DNA of 64,000 nt from an uncultured Eubacteriales bacterium (lineage in GTDB: Bacteria; Bacillota; Clostridia; Christensenellales; Aristaeellaceae). Position numbers and translations under genes: made by a program. The stretch lies in NCBI GenBank assembly GCA_902800625.1, contig CADCFG010000007.1, forward strand, positions 104,296 through 168,295, given 5' to 3'. The notes under the pieces were generated by a model. It saw only the letters and a list, made by a program, of their open reading frames with translations, was not told where the DNA came from and ran no database searches. This document shows, piece by piece, positions 12,112-18,647 of this stretch (positions are counted from its first letter, which is position 1; each line of letters opens with the position of its first letter).

Positions 12112-13230
12112 TTACAGGTCGATGTCCCCAAAGCCCTGCCACACCGGCACGCCGGTGTACTTCAGCGGCTCCACTTCGCCGCGCACGGCCTTCAGCGCGC
12201 CCCAGGCCAGCGCCTCCTGCTCCAGTTCGCCGGGGTAGGTGTGCACCGGGGCGATCCAGCCGCAGCGCCTGCGGATGCCCTCGGCTACGTCGCCAAAGCG
12301 CACCAGCCCGCCGGTGAGCAGTATGCCGTCCACCTGGCCGCAGAGCACCGCGCTCATCTCGCCGATCATCTTGCACACCTGGTAGATCATGGTCTGCCAC
12401 ACCAGCGTGGCCTTGCGGTCGCCCGCGTCCACAAGCGCGTGGATGGCGTCGGAGTCGGAGGTGCCGAACAGGCTGACGAACCCGCCGGAGCGGGCGCACA
12501 GCAGCCGAGCCTCGTCCAGGGTGTGGTCCTCCAGCCAGTCCATCAGCGCCAGCGCCGGCACGCTGCCGATGCGGGTGGGCGTGAACGCGCCTTCGCCGTC
12601 GGCACCCATGTTGCCGTCCACCATGCGGCCGTGGTCGTGGGCGGACACGGTGATGCCGCCGTCGATGTGGGCCACGATGAAGTTGCAGTCCTCATAGCGC
12701 CTGCCGATGCTCCCGGCATGGTACTCGGCCACGGCCTTCTGGTTCAGCACGTGGGAGTGGCTGACCCGATAGACGCCCTTGATGCCCGTCAGGCGCGCCA
12801 GCTCGCCGTACTCGTCCACGTTGGTGGGATTCAGGGTGTAGGCGGGCTTGTGGAAATGCTGGGCGAACTTCCAGGCCAGCATCACGCCCAGCTTGGCGGG
12901 GTGCTCGCTGCCGCCCACGGCGGCCACGGTGTCGTGGTACAGCCGCTCGTCGATCTCCGTCACGCCCCCGGGCTGGGTACAGGCGCTGCCGCCGCGGCCC
13001 ACGAACACGTCGATGTCCGCCGGGTCCACGCCCTCCTCCTTCAGCATATCCAGGATCACCTGGTAGCGGAAGGGCATCTGGTCGTTCACGTGGGGATATT
13101 GCAGCAGCACCGGCGCGTCGTGGAACAGGCTGTGCTCGAACAGGGATTTTTCGTTTTCGAACAGGCTCACCTTCGTGGAGGTGGAGCCGGGGTTGATCAC
13201 CAGCAGCTTGCAGGTCTTTTGTTCGCTCAT
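12112..13230 (-). CDS. buk: Butyrate kinase
   Basis: Phosphorylates butyrate reversibly; in fermentation it makes ATP from butyryl phosphate. It belongs to the ASKHA fold. The N-terminal phosphate motif is LLVINPGSTSTKVSLFEN, followed by VGRGGSACTQPGG, HIDGGITVSAHDHGRMVD, the butyrate-kinase-type GSVPALALMDW, and LTGGLVRFG. Length is 372 aa, as usual. The frame continues upstream, but ATG 13230 is chosen because GAGG lies about 9 bases before it. It is first in a pair with pta. Related branched-chain acid kinases cannot be excluded from sequence alone. Confidence 0.92.
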   Translation of the reverse strand: MSEQKTCKLLVINPGSTSTKVSLFENEKSLFEHSLFHDAPVLLQYPHVNDQMPFRYQVILDMLKEEGVDPADIDVFVGRGGSACTQPGGVTEIDERLYHDTVAAVGGSEHPAKLGVMLAWKFAQHFHKPAYTLNPTNVDEYGELARLTGIKGVYRVSHSHVLNQKAVAEYHAGSIGRRYEDCNFIVAHIDGGITVSAHDHGRMVDGNMGADGEGAFTPTRIGSVPALALMDWLEDHTLDEARLLCARSGGFVSLFGTSDSDAIHALVDAGDRKATLVWQTMIYQVCKMIGEMSAVLCGQVDGILLTGGLVRFGDVAEGIRRRCGWIAPVHTYPGELEQEALAWGALKAVRGEVEPLKYTGVPVWQGFGDIDL

Positions 13231-13262
13231 GGGGGGTGCCTCGCTTCTGTTTTGTTGGATTG

Positions 13263-13268
13263 AGTATA
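13263..13268 (-). promoter_or_regulatory. Possible extended -10 of the buk-pta transcript
   Basis: On the minus strand TGTGCTATACT gives an extended -10 (TGC plus TATACT), 33 bases before the buk start codon. The best -35 candidate, TTTACA, is 21 bases away, which is too far for a normal spacer. Confidence 0.35.
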
Positions 13269-13372
13269 GCACAGGATGGCGCGCGGCGGTGTAAAGAGTT
13301 GGATAAAATCGAAGGGCGATTTCCGGAACCCGGCCCGGATGGATCGGCAGAGAAGGGCTTGAGGGGCAAAGA

Positions 13373-13402
13373 AAATCCCTGATTCCGAAGAATCAGGGAT
13401 TT
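13373..13402 (-). terminator. Terminator of the tRNA-Gln/tRNA-Glu transcript
   Basis: A perfect 12-bp stem (AAATCCCTGATT / AATCAGGGATTT) with a 6-base loop. On the minus strand it is followed by TTTTCTTT. It directly follows the 3' CCA of tRNA-Glu. Confidence 0.8.
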
Positions 13403-13476
13403 GGCACCGCCACGGGGACTCGAACCCCGGTTTTCGCCGTGAGAGGGCGACGTCTTAACCGCTTGACCATGGCGGC
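13402..13476 (-). tRNA. tRNA-Glu (anticodon CTC)
   Basis: 75 bases including an encoded CCA. Read on the minus strand, the cloverleaf has acceptor GCCGCCA pairing with TGGCGGT (a G-U first pair). The anticodon stem TCGCC/GGCGA encloses loop CTCTCAC, giving anticodon CTC for GAG codons. The T-loop is GGTTCGAGTCC. It is second in a two-tRNA transcript behind tRNA-Gln. Confidence 0.93.
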
Positions 13477-13481
13477 ATACT

Positions 13482-13555
13482 TGGCTGCCGAACCTGGATT
13501 CGAACCAGGACTAAATGAGTCAGAGTCATTCGTGCTACCTTTACACAATTCGGCA
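13482..13555 (-). tRNA. tRNA-Gln (anticodon CTG)
   Basis: 74 bases with an encoded CCA. Acceptor TGCCGAA pairs with TTCGGCA. The anticodon stem AATGA/TCATT encloses loop CTCTGAC, anticodon CTG for CAG codons. The T-loop is GGTTCGAATCC. It lies 5 bases upstream of tRNA-Glu. Confidence 0.93.
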
Positions 13556-13594
13556 ACGTCGTCCGAACACGATCGTGCCCGACCGACAAGAGAT

Positions 13595-13623
13595 ATTATA
13601 CTTCCTGGGTGGAGAAAAGTCAA
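13595..13623 (-). promoter_or_regulatory. Promoter of the tRNA-Gln/tRNA-Glu transcript
   Basis: On the minus strand TTGACT, 17 bases, then a perfect TATAAT. The -10 lies 40 bases before the 5' end of tRNA-Gln. Confidence 0.75.
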
Positions 13624-13703
13624 GCCGTTTTTGTAACTTCATCTGCTTTTTACGTTCAAAACCGGCACAAGGAATTAAATGTTCGTTAATGCCCTGTTTG
13701 TGC

Positions 13704-13732
13704 TTGAAACCTTCATATAAAAGGGTTATGCT
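13704..13732 (+). promoter_or_regulatory. Promoter of HPr-like gene 1
   Basis: TTGAAA, a 17-base spacer, then TATGCT, 60 bases before the start codon. Confidence 0.6.
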
Positions 13733-13791
13733 GTCATCAGTACGGGTTTTGACCCGGATAACTGGATTAACCAAGTGAGGAGTCGGAAAGC

Positions 13792-14022
13792 ATGAAAGCC
13801 GTTAACATTAAGCTGAGCCTGGCGGAAAACGTCAAGACCTTCGTGAACATCGCCAATCGTTACCCCTACGACATCGACCTGCGCGTCGGCCGCCATGTGG
13901 TGGACGGCAAGTCCATCCTGGGCATCTTCAGCCTGGACCTGTCCAAGCCGATCACCCTGGAGGTGTACGCCGATCATTGCGATGATCTGATGGAGGAACT
14001 CAAGCCGTTCATCATCGGCTGA
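13792..14022 (+). CDS. HPr-like (Crh-type) protein 1 lacking the catalytic histidine
   Basis: 76 aa with the HPr fold pattern. The C-terminal two thirds align with HPr, including VVDGKSILGIFSL, where Ser41 corresponds to regulatory Ser46 (HPr: NLKSIMGVMSL). The phosphocarrier loop G-[IL]-H-A-R-P-A is absent: the equivalent segment reads LSLAENVKTFVNIA, with no His and a shortened loop. It cannot carry phosphate from enzyme I but keeps the HPr-kinase-type serine, as Crh does. A role in carbon-catabolite signalling is inferred. ATG 13792 follows GAGGAG at normal spacing. It is convergent with a second paralogue about 200 bases downstream. Confidence 0.8.
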   Translation: MKAVNIKLSLAENVKTFVNIANRYPYDIDLRVGRHVVDGKSILGIFSLDLSKPITLEVYADHCDDLMEELKPFIIG

Positions 14023-14048
14023 GCCGGCCGCCGATAAGGCCCGCAAAT

Positions 14049-14089
14049 GCAAAACGCCTTTCGACAGAAAATGTCGGAGGGCGTTTTGC
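14049..14089. terminator. Hairpin between the convergent HPr-like genes
   Basis: GCAAAACGCC pairs exactly with GGCGTTTTGC, with a second inner stem CGACA/TGTCG. There is no clear T-run, so termination strength is uncertain. Confidence 0.5.
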
Positions 14090-14218
14090 TTGCTGTGTCA
14101 TCTGTACCCGCAAAATTCGGTCACTTCCGGGTAAGCTCCCTTTTTTGCAAGTTCGCTTCCTTGCCTTGCGGGTTTTTCAACGGCATGCAGTCTGTTGACT
14201 TTGCCAACATCCTGCCCG

Positions 14219-14446
14219 CTAATACAACAGCGGCTGCAGGGCGTCAAACAGCTCGTCGGTGTGGTCGGAGTAGGCTTCCAGGACGATGGGCTTTGAGTGC
14301 TCGAGGCTGCACACGCCGAGGATGGACTTTCCGTCCACGACGTAGCGCCCCTGTCGCAGCTGGATGGTGAAGGGGAAGCGGTTGGTGATGTTGACCAGCG
14401 CGCTGATGTTCTCCGCGCTGTGCAGGGCGATGTCTATCGTTCTCAA
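14219..14446 (-). CDS. HPr-like (Crh-type) protein 2 lacking the catalytic histidine
   Basis: 75 aa, a close paralogue of the gene at 13792. The shared core is AEN-[IV]-x3-VNI-x-NR-[FY]-P-[FY], then VVDGKSILG with Ser41, then LE-[AV]-Y-[AS]-DH. It also lacks the HPr active-site His. The start is TTG 14446, chosen because AAGGAGGT lies ~6 bases upstream; the longer frame to 14542 has no ribosome site and overlaps the promoter. Probably the same type of regulatory protein as copy 1, but diverged enough to have a separate partner or signal. Confidence 0.8.
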   Translation of the reverse strand: MRTIDIALHSAENISALVNITNRFPFTIQLRQGRYVVDGKSILGVCSLEHSKPIVLEAYSDHTDELFDALQPLLY

Positions 14447-14513
14447 AGTCTCACCTCCTTGGGACGTGGTGAAAACAGTGCAAATCGCTGAATACTGCTG
14501 ATTAGTTAAATTT

Positions 14514-14542
14514 AGTATATCAGAATTAACAATATTTTTCAA
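14514..14542 (-). promoter_or_regulatory. Promoter of HPr-like gene 2
   Basis: On the minus strand TTGAAA, 17 bases, then TATACT. It shares the -35 hexamer and spacing of the promoter of HPr-like gene 1. Confidence 0.65.
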
Positions 14543-14655
14543 GTCCCCAAATAAAGAAAAATCATTGATTTTTGGGCGTTTTCAAGGATTTCCGATCAAA
14601 AAAGCCTGTGATCGTCATTGGTCAGGTAAAATCCAGCTTATTTTTGAAAAGGGTG

Positions 14656-14684
14656 TTGACAACGGCCAGGGGTTTGACTATAAT
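14656..14684 (+). promoter_or_regulatory. Consensus sigma-A promoter of the metal-resistance operon
   Basis: Perfect TTGACA, 17 bases, perfect TATAAT. Such a strong promoter suits tight repression by the ArsR/SmtB protein it drives. The operator dyad begins five bases after the -10 box and covers the expected transcription start. Confidence 0.9.
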
Positions 14685-14688
14685 AACA

Positions 14689-14706
14689 TATGAACAGTTG
14701 TTCATA
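14689..14706 (+). promoter_or_regulatory. ArsR/SmtB-type operator dyad
   Basis: TATGAACA-GT-TGTTCATA, a perfect 8-2-8 inverted repeat. It closely resembles known SmtB-family sites (ATGAACA...TGTTCAT). It overlaps +1 of the promoter, so binding of the apo-sensor should block transcription. Confidence 0.85.
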
Positions 14707-14724
14707 CGTTTGGAGGTTGAGCCC

Positions 14725-15081
14725 ATGGAAGTGCGCGCGGAATATTGCGAGGAGCATCACGTCCACAAGGAGCTGGTGGACAGCGTGAAGCTGGACATGC
14801 CGGACGAGGAGAGCCTGTACGACCTGGTCGAGCTCTTCAAGGTGTTCGGCGACACCACGCGGATCCGCATACTGTATGTGCTGTTTGAATCGGAGCTTTG
14901 CGTGTGCGACATCGCGGAGCTGCTGAGCATGTCCCAGTCGGCCATCTCCCACCAGTTGCGGGTGCTGAAGCAGGCGAAGCTGGTGCGCTCGCGCCGGGAG
15001 GGCAAGACGGTGTTCTACTTCCTGGCGGACGACCATGTGCGCACCATCATCGGCCAGGGCATGGACCACATCAACGAGTGA
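14725..15081 (+). CDS. ArsR/SmtB-family metal-sensing repressor (CadC/ZiaR-like)
   Basis: 118 aa winged-helix repressor, expected to leave DNA when zinc, cadmium or lead binds. Three possible metal sites can be read. The N-terminus has Cys8, His11, His12 and His14. The alpha-3 motif ELCVCD has Cys59, Cys61 and Asp62, as in CadC and ArsR sensors. The C-terminal alpha-5 motif is D102-x-H104-x10-H115-x2-E118, the zinc allosteric site of SmtB/CzrA. The HTH segment is MSQSAISHQLRVLKQAKLV. The start at 14725 is set by GGAGG 10 bases upstream; longer frames run into the operator. First gene of the metal operon. Confidence 0.93.
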   Translation: MEVRAEYCEEHHVHKELVDSVKLDMPDEESLYDLVELFKVFGDTTRIRILYVLFESELCVCDIAELLSMSQSAISHQLRVLKQAKLVRSRREGKTVFYFLADDHVRTIIGQGMDHINE

Positions 15082-15132
15082 ATCCCCTGCGGGCACGGCA
15101 GCCCGCCCTACATATTCAAAGGAGAGAGCATC

Positions 15133-15351
15133 ATGAAGAAGAGCTACAAGATCGAAGTGGACTGCGCCAACTGCGCCAACCTCATGGAGGAAGCCGCGAA
15201 GAAGACCGCCGGCGTCAAGGACTGTGTGGTCAGCTTCATGACCCAGAAGATGAAGGTGGAATTCGACGAGGGCGCGGAGCCCGCCGCCGTGATGCAGGAC
15301 GTGCTGAAGAACTGCAAGAAGGTGGAGAGCGACTGCGAGATCTATCTCTGA
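15133..15351 (+). CDS. Stand-alone heavy-metal-associated (HMA) domain protein
   Basis: 72 aa with the ferredoxin-like HMA fold. The metal site is DCANCA (Cys11, Cys14), a variant of the usual GMxCxxC. It lies between the metal sensor and the P-type ATPase. That ATPase has no N-terminal HMA domain of its own, so this protein probably delivers metal to the pump or acts as its detached regulatory domain. AGGAGAG precedes the ATG. Confidence 0.88.
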   Translation: MKKSYKIEVDCANCANLMEEAAKKTAGVKDCVVSFMTQKMKVEFDEGAEPAAVMQDVLKNCKKVESDCEIYL

Positions 15352-15368
15352 TTCAGGAAACAGGGCCA

Positions 15369-15431
15369 AGGCAATAGGGAACAGGAAATGCCAGGGAACG
15401 CGGCAGCCACGATACCTGTTCCCTGTTGCCT
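15369..15431. repeat. Intergenic inverted repeat, family C
   Basis: AGGCAATAGGGAACAGG (15369-15385) and, inverted downstream, CCTGTTCCCTGTTGCCT, with one mismatch. A half-copy (GGCAATAGGGAATAGGGGA) lies at the end of the CDF gene at 18468-18486. It forms a hairpin between the HMA gene and the ATPase gene and may tune their relative expression. Confidence 0.65.
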
Positions 15432-15469
15432 CAAAACGCATACGAAACAGGACAAAGGGGATATGCCCT

Positions 15470-17383
15470 ATGACCAAAAAGCAAAAGAACCTGCTCATCC
15501 GGATCATCGTGGCGGCGGTGTTTTTCGTGCCGCTGTACCTGATTTCCGAGGGCATCATCGATGTGAAGCTGCCTGTCTGGGCGCTGTATGGGCTGTTTTT
15601 GATCCCGTACCTCACCGTGGGATATGACATCGTGCGCAAGGCGGTTCTGGGCATCAGGAACCGCCGGGTGTTCGACGAATGCTTCCTGATGACCGTGGCC
15701 ACCATCGGCGCAATCGCCCTGGGCGAGCTGGGCGAGGGCGTGGCGGTCATGCTGCTCTACCAGGTGGGCGAGCTGTTCCAGGGCGTGGCCGTGGGCCGCA
15801 GCCGCCGGAACATATCGGAGCTGATGGACATCCGCCCGGACTACGCCAACATTGAAAACGAGGACGGCGAGCTGGAGCGGGTGGACCCGGACGAGGTGGA
15901 AACGGGCTCCATTATCGTGATCGAGCCGGGGGAGAAGGTGCCCATCGACGGCGTGATCGTGGAAGGCTCGACGGCGCTGAACACCAGCGCCCTCACCGGC
16001 GAGAGCAAGCCCATGGACGTGTCCGTGGACGACACCGTGCTCTCCGGCAGCATCAACCTCTCCGGCGTCATCAAGGTGCGCACCACGGCCCAGTTCGACG
16101 AGTCCACCGCCTCGAAGATCCTGGACCTGGTGGAAAACGCGGCATCCCGCAAGTCGAAGTCGGAGAACTTCATCTCCAAGTTCGCCCGCGTCTACACGCC
16201 CTTCGTTTGCTACGCGGCGCTGGCGCTGGCCATACTGCCGCCGCTTTTCGGCATGATCACCGGCATCGGCGCTTCCGCCTACGCCACCACCGGCGCGCTG
16301 TGGCGGGAGTGGGTGCTGCGCGCCTGCACGTTCCTGGTCATCAGCTGCCCCTGCGCGGTGGTGATCAGCGTGCCGCTCAGCTTCTTCGCGGGCCTGGGCG
16401 GCGCCAGCAACCAGGGCATCCTTATCAAGGGCTCCAACTACCTGGAGACGCTGTCGAAGGTGCGCGCGGTGGCCTTTGACAAGACCGGCACCATCACCAA
16501 GGGCAGCTTCGAGGTCACCGCGGTGCACCACAACCCAATCGACGCGAAAAAGGTGCTGGAATACGCGGCCATGGCGGAGTGCCACTCCTCCCATCCCATC
16601 AGCCAGAGTTTGAAGAAGGCGTGGGGGAAGCCCGTCGACCCCGCCCGGGTGACGGACGTGCACGAGATCGGCGGCCACGGCATACTGGCCAAGGTGGACG
16701 GCGCGGACGTGGCCGTGGGCAACGAGAAGCTGATGAACCGGGTGGGCGTGGCCTTCATGCACTGCCACCACACCGGCACCATCATCCACGTGGCCGTAAA
16801 CGGAGAATACACGGGCCACATTGTGATCTCCGACGAGCTGAAGGAGAACGCCCGAGAGGCCATGGCGGCGCTGAAGCGCGCCGGCGTGGAGCGCACCGTG
16901 ATGCTCACAGGCGACGCCGACAGCGTGGCCAGGCAGGTGGCCGGGGAAGTGGGGCTGACTGACTATCGGGCGGAGCTGCTGCCCCAGGACAAGGTGGCCT
17001 GCGTGGAGGAGCTGCTGAAGGACTGCGGCGAGCGGAAGAAGCTGGCCTTCGTGGGCGACGGCATCAACGACGCCCCGGTGCTGTCCCGGGCGGACATCGG
17101 CATCGCCATGGGCGCGCTGGGCAGCGACGCCGCCATCGAGGCCGCGGACATCGTGCTGATGGACGACGACCCGCTGAAGATCGCCAAGGCCATCCGCATC
17201 TCGAAGAAGTGCCTGGGCATCGTGAAGCAGAACATCGTATTTGCCCTGGGGGTGAAGGCGGTTTGCCTGCTGCTGAGCGCGCTGGGCCTGGCCAACATGT
17301 GGGTGGCCATCGCCGCCGACGTGGGCGTGATGATCCTGGCCGTGCTGAACGCGATCCGGTGCCTGTTCGTCAGGAATTTGTAA
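15470..17383 (+). CDS. P1B-type heavy-metal ATPase (Zn/Cd/Pb exporter type)
   Basis: 637 aa membrane pump that uses ATP to expel metal ions. Eight membrane spans can be traced. It has the TGES actuator loop (ALTGESKPMD) and the ion-binding CPC (C293-P294-C295) in SCPCAVVISVP. The phosphorylated Asp337 is in DKTGT, the HP motif is at H375-P376 (SSHPISQS), and the hinge is GDGINDAPVL. The CPC signature and the SmtB-like sensor point to divalent Zn/Cd/Pb rather than copper. The N-terminal HMA domain is missing and supplied by the preceding gene. Confidence 0.94.
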   Translation: MTKKQKNLLIRIIVAAVFFVPLYLISEGIIDVKLPVWALYGLFLIPYLTVGYDIVRKAVLGIRNRRVFDECFLMTVATIGAIALGELGEGVAVMLLYQVGELFQGVAVGRSRRNISELMDIRPDYANIENEDGELERVDPDEVETGSIIVIEPGEKVPIDGVIVEGSTALNTSALTGESKPMDVSVDDTVLSGSINLSGVIKVRTTAQFDESTASKILDLVENAASRKSKSENFISKFARVYTPFVCYAALALAILPPLFGMITGIGASAYATTGALWREWVLRACTFLVISCPCAVVISVPLSFFAGLGGASNQGILIKGSNYLETLSKVRAVAFDKTGTITKGSFEVTAVHHNPIDAKKVLEYAAMAECHSSHPISQSLKKAWGKPVDPARVTDVHEIGGHGILAKVDGADVAVGNEKLMNRVGVAFMHCHHTGTIIHVAVNGEYTGHIVISDELKENAREAMAALKRAGVERTVMLTGDADSVARQVAGEVGLTDYRAELLPQDKVACVEELLKDCGERKKLAFVGDGINDAPVLSRADIGIAMGALGSDAAIEAADIVLMDDDPLKIAKAIRISKKCLGIVKQNIVFALGVKAVCLLLSALGLANMWVAIAADVGVMILAVLNAIRCLFVRNL

Positions 17384-17393
17384 GTGAGTTTCC

Positions 17394-17421
17394 AAATGCT
17401 TCCCCCTGTGGGGAAGCATTT
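17394..17421 (+). terminator. Hairpin after the metal ATPase gene
   Basis: A perfect 12-bp stem AAATGCTTCCCC / GGGGAAGCATTT with a 4-base loop, 10 bases after the stop. No T-run follows, so it may be a weak terminator or an mRNA 3' stabiliser. Confidence 0.55.
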
Positions 17422-17442
17422 GGACAAGATGTCATCTTACCC

Positions 17443-17471
17443 TTGACTAATCCCCGTTCTTCCCTTATCAT
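17443..17471 (+). promoter_or_regulatory. Promoter upstream of the NiCo riboswitch
   Basis: TTGACT, 17 bases, TATCAT. Transcription would start near 17478, just before the aptamer. Confidence 0.6.
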
Positions 17472-17482
17472 GATCTCAATCT

Positions 17483-17546
17483 GAACAGGCATTGAGTTGC
17501 CGGGTCACGAGGGTGACAGCGAACGCATGGCGTCCGCGGGACAGTC
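17483..17546 (+). promoter_or_regulatory. NiCo (czcD-motif) riboswitch aptamer
   Basis: Follows the class consensus element by element. CTGAACAGGCA is followed by TGCCGGG, whose GGCA/TGCC forms P2. Next is a short hairpin TCAC-GAGG-GTGA (P3). Then CA and a helix GCG-ACGC/GCGT-CGC (P4) run straight into the conserved GGGACAG. The second P2 arm is shorter than in the published Erysipelotrichaceae example. The class binds Ni2+ and Co2+ and typically sits before CDF (czcD) exporters, as here. The 3' GGGACAG also forms part of the terminator stem, so metal binding should prevent termination. Confidence 0.85.
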
Positions 17547-17571
17547 ATACAATGACAGTCCCGCGGTTTTT
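17534..17571 (+). terminator. Riboswitch-controlled intrinsic terminator
   Basis: 15-bp stem (17534-17548 with 17552-17566, one internal A-A mismatch) followed by TTTTT. Its left arm includes the aptamer's GGGACAG and part of P4, so aptamer and terminator are mutually exclusive. Confidence 0.88.
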
Positions 17572-17590
17572 CTATTCAGGAGGCGATTTC

Positions 17591-18481
17591 ATGGACAATC
17601 AACCCAAGGAGGCCCTGCGGGTGTCGCTGGTGAGCATCGCGGTGAACCTGCTTTTGTCGCTGGGCAAGCTGCTGGCGGGCCTGATCGCCCACTCCGGCGC
17701 GATGATCTCCGACGCGGTGCATTCCGCTTCCGACATATTTTCCACCGTCATCGTCATCATCGGCGTGAAGCTGTCCGGCAAGGCGGCGGACCGGGAGCAC
17801 CCCTACGGCCACGAGCGCATGGAGTGCGTGGCCGCCATCGTGCTGGCGGTGGTGCTGCTGATCACGGGCCTGTTCATCGGCCTGGAGGGCGCCCGGCGCA
17901 TTCTGGACGCCCAGGCGGGGCCGCTGCCCGTGCCGGGGGTGCTGGCGCTGGTGGCGGCGGTGGTGTCCATCGCCGTGAAGGAGGCCATGTTCTGGTATAC
18001 CCGCGCCCACGCCCGGCGGCTGGGCTCCTCCGCGCTGATGGCCGACGCCTGGCACCACCGAAGCGACGCGCTCAGCTCCGTGGGCGCGCTGGTGGGCATC
18101 GCGGGCGCGCGGATGGGACTGCCGGTGCTGGACCCGCTGGCCAGCGTGGTGATCTGCGCGTTCATCGCCAAGGCCGCCTTCGACATCTTCCGGGACGCCA
18201 TCGACAAGATGGTGGACCACAGCGCCGACGCCGCCACCGAGGCCGCCATCCGCGCCTGCGTGGCAGGGCACGTCGAGGTGCGCCGCATCGACCTTCTGCG
18301 CACCCGGGAGTTCGGCAACAAGCTGTATATCGAGCTGGAGATCGCCCTGGACGAGACGCTGACCCTCGCCCGGGCTCACGCCATCGCCGAGGAGATCCAC
18401 GACGACGTGGAGCGCGCCTTCCCAAGCGTCAAGCACATCATGGTGCATGTGAATCCGGACGAGGGAGGCAATAGGGAATAG
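17591..18481 (+). CDS. Cation diffusion facilitator exporter (CzcD/FieF type)
   Basis: 296 aa, exports divalent metal in exchange for protons. It has six membrane spans. The two metal-site motifs are SDAVHSASD in span 2 and DAWHHRSD in span 5. EHPYGHERME follows span 2, and a C-terminal cytoplasmic domain carries HIMVHVNP. ATG 17591 follows AGGAGG at 6 bases; earlier in-frame codons fall inside the terminator and aptamer. Expression is predicted to be switched on by Ni2+ or Co2+ through the upstream riboswitch, so the physiological substrate is probably one of these or Fe2+. Confidence 0.94.
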   Translation: MDNQPKEALRVSLVSIAVNLLLSLGKLLAGLIAHSGAMISDAVHSASDIFSTVIVIIGVKLSGKAADREHPYGHERMECVAAIVLAVVLLITGLFIGLEGARRILDAQAGPLPVPGVLALVAAVVSIAVKEAMFWYTRAHARRLGSSALMADAWHHRSDALSSVGALVGIAGARMGLPVLDPLASVVICAFIAKAAFDIFRDAIDKMVDHSADAATEAAIRACVAGHVEVRRIDLLRTREFGNKLYIELEIALDETLTLARAHAIAEEIHDDVERAFPSVKHIMVHVNPDEGGNRE

Positions 18482-18504
18482 GGGAGTGTTCGCTGTCATC
18501 CGTG

Positions 18505-18536
18505 AAAACAGATTTGTCCGCAAATCTGTTTTTCTT
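18505..18536 (+). terminator. Terminator after the CDF gene
   Basis: Stem AAAACAGATTTG / CAAATCTGTTTT, 12 bp, with loop TCCG and tail TTTCTTC. Confidence 0.8.
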
Positions 18537-18647
18537 CAATCTTCCTTTAAGCTACGCCCCTTATAATGCCCTTGTCAACGAGAGAGGAACGGTGCAAACC
18601 GCTTCGCATCCCGGGAAAATGTCCAAGGATTGAAAGGAGCGTTATCC

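Noticed and set aside
14447..14542. Longer N-terminus for HPr-like protein 2 (ATG 14542)
   Set aside because: It would overlap the promoter and lacks a ribosome site, while TTG 14446 has a near-perfect one.
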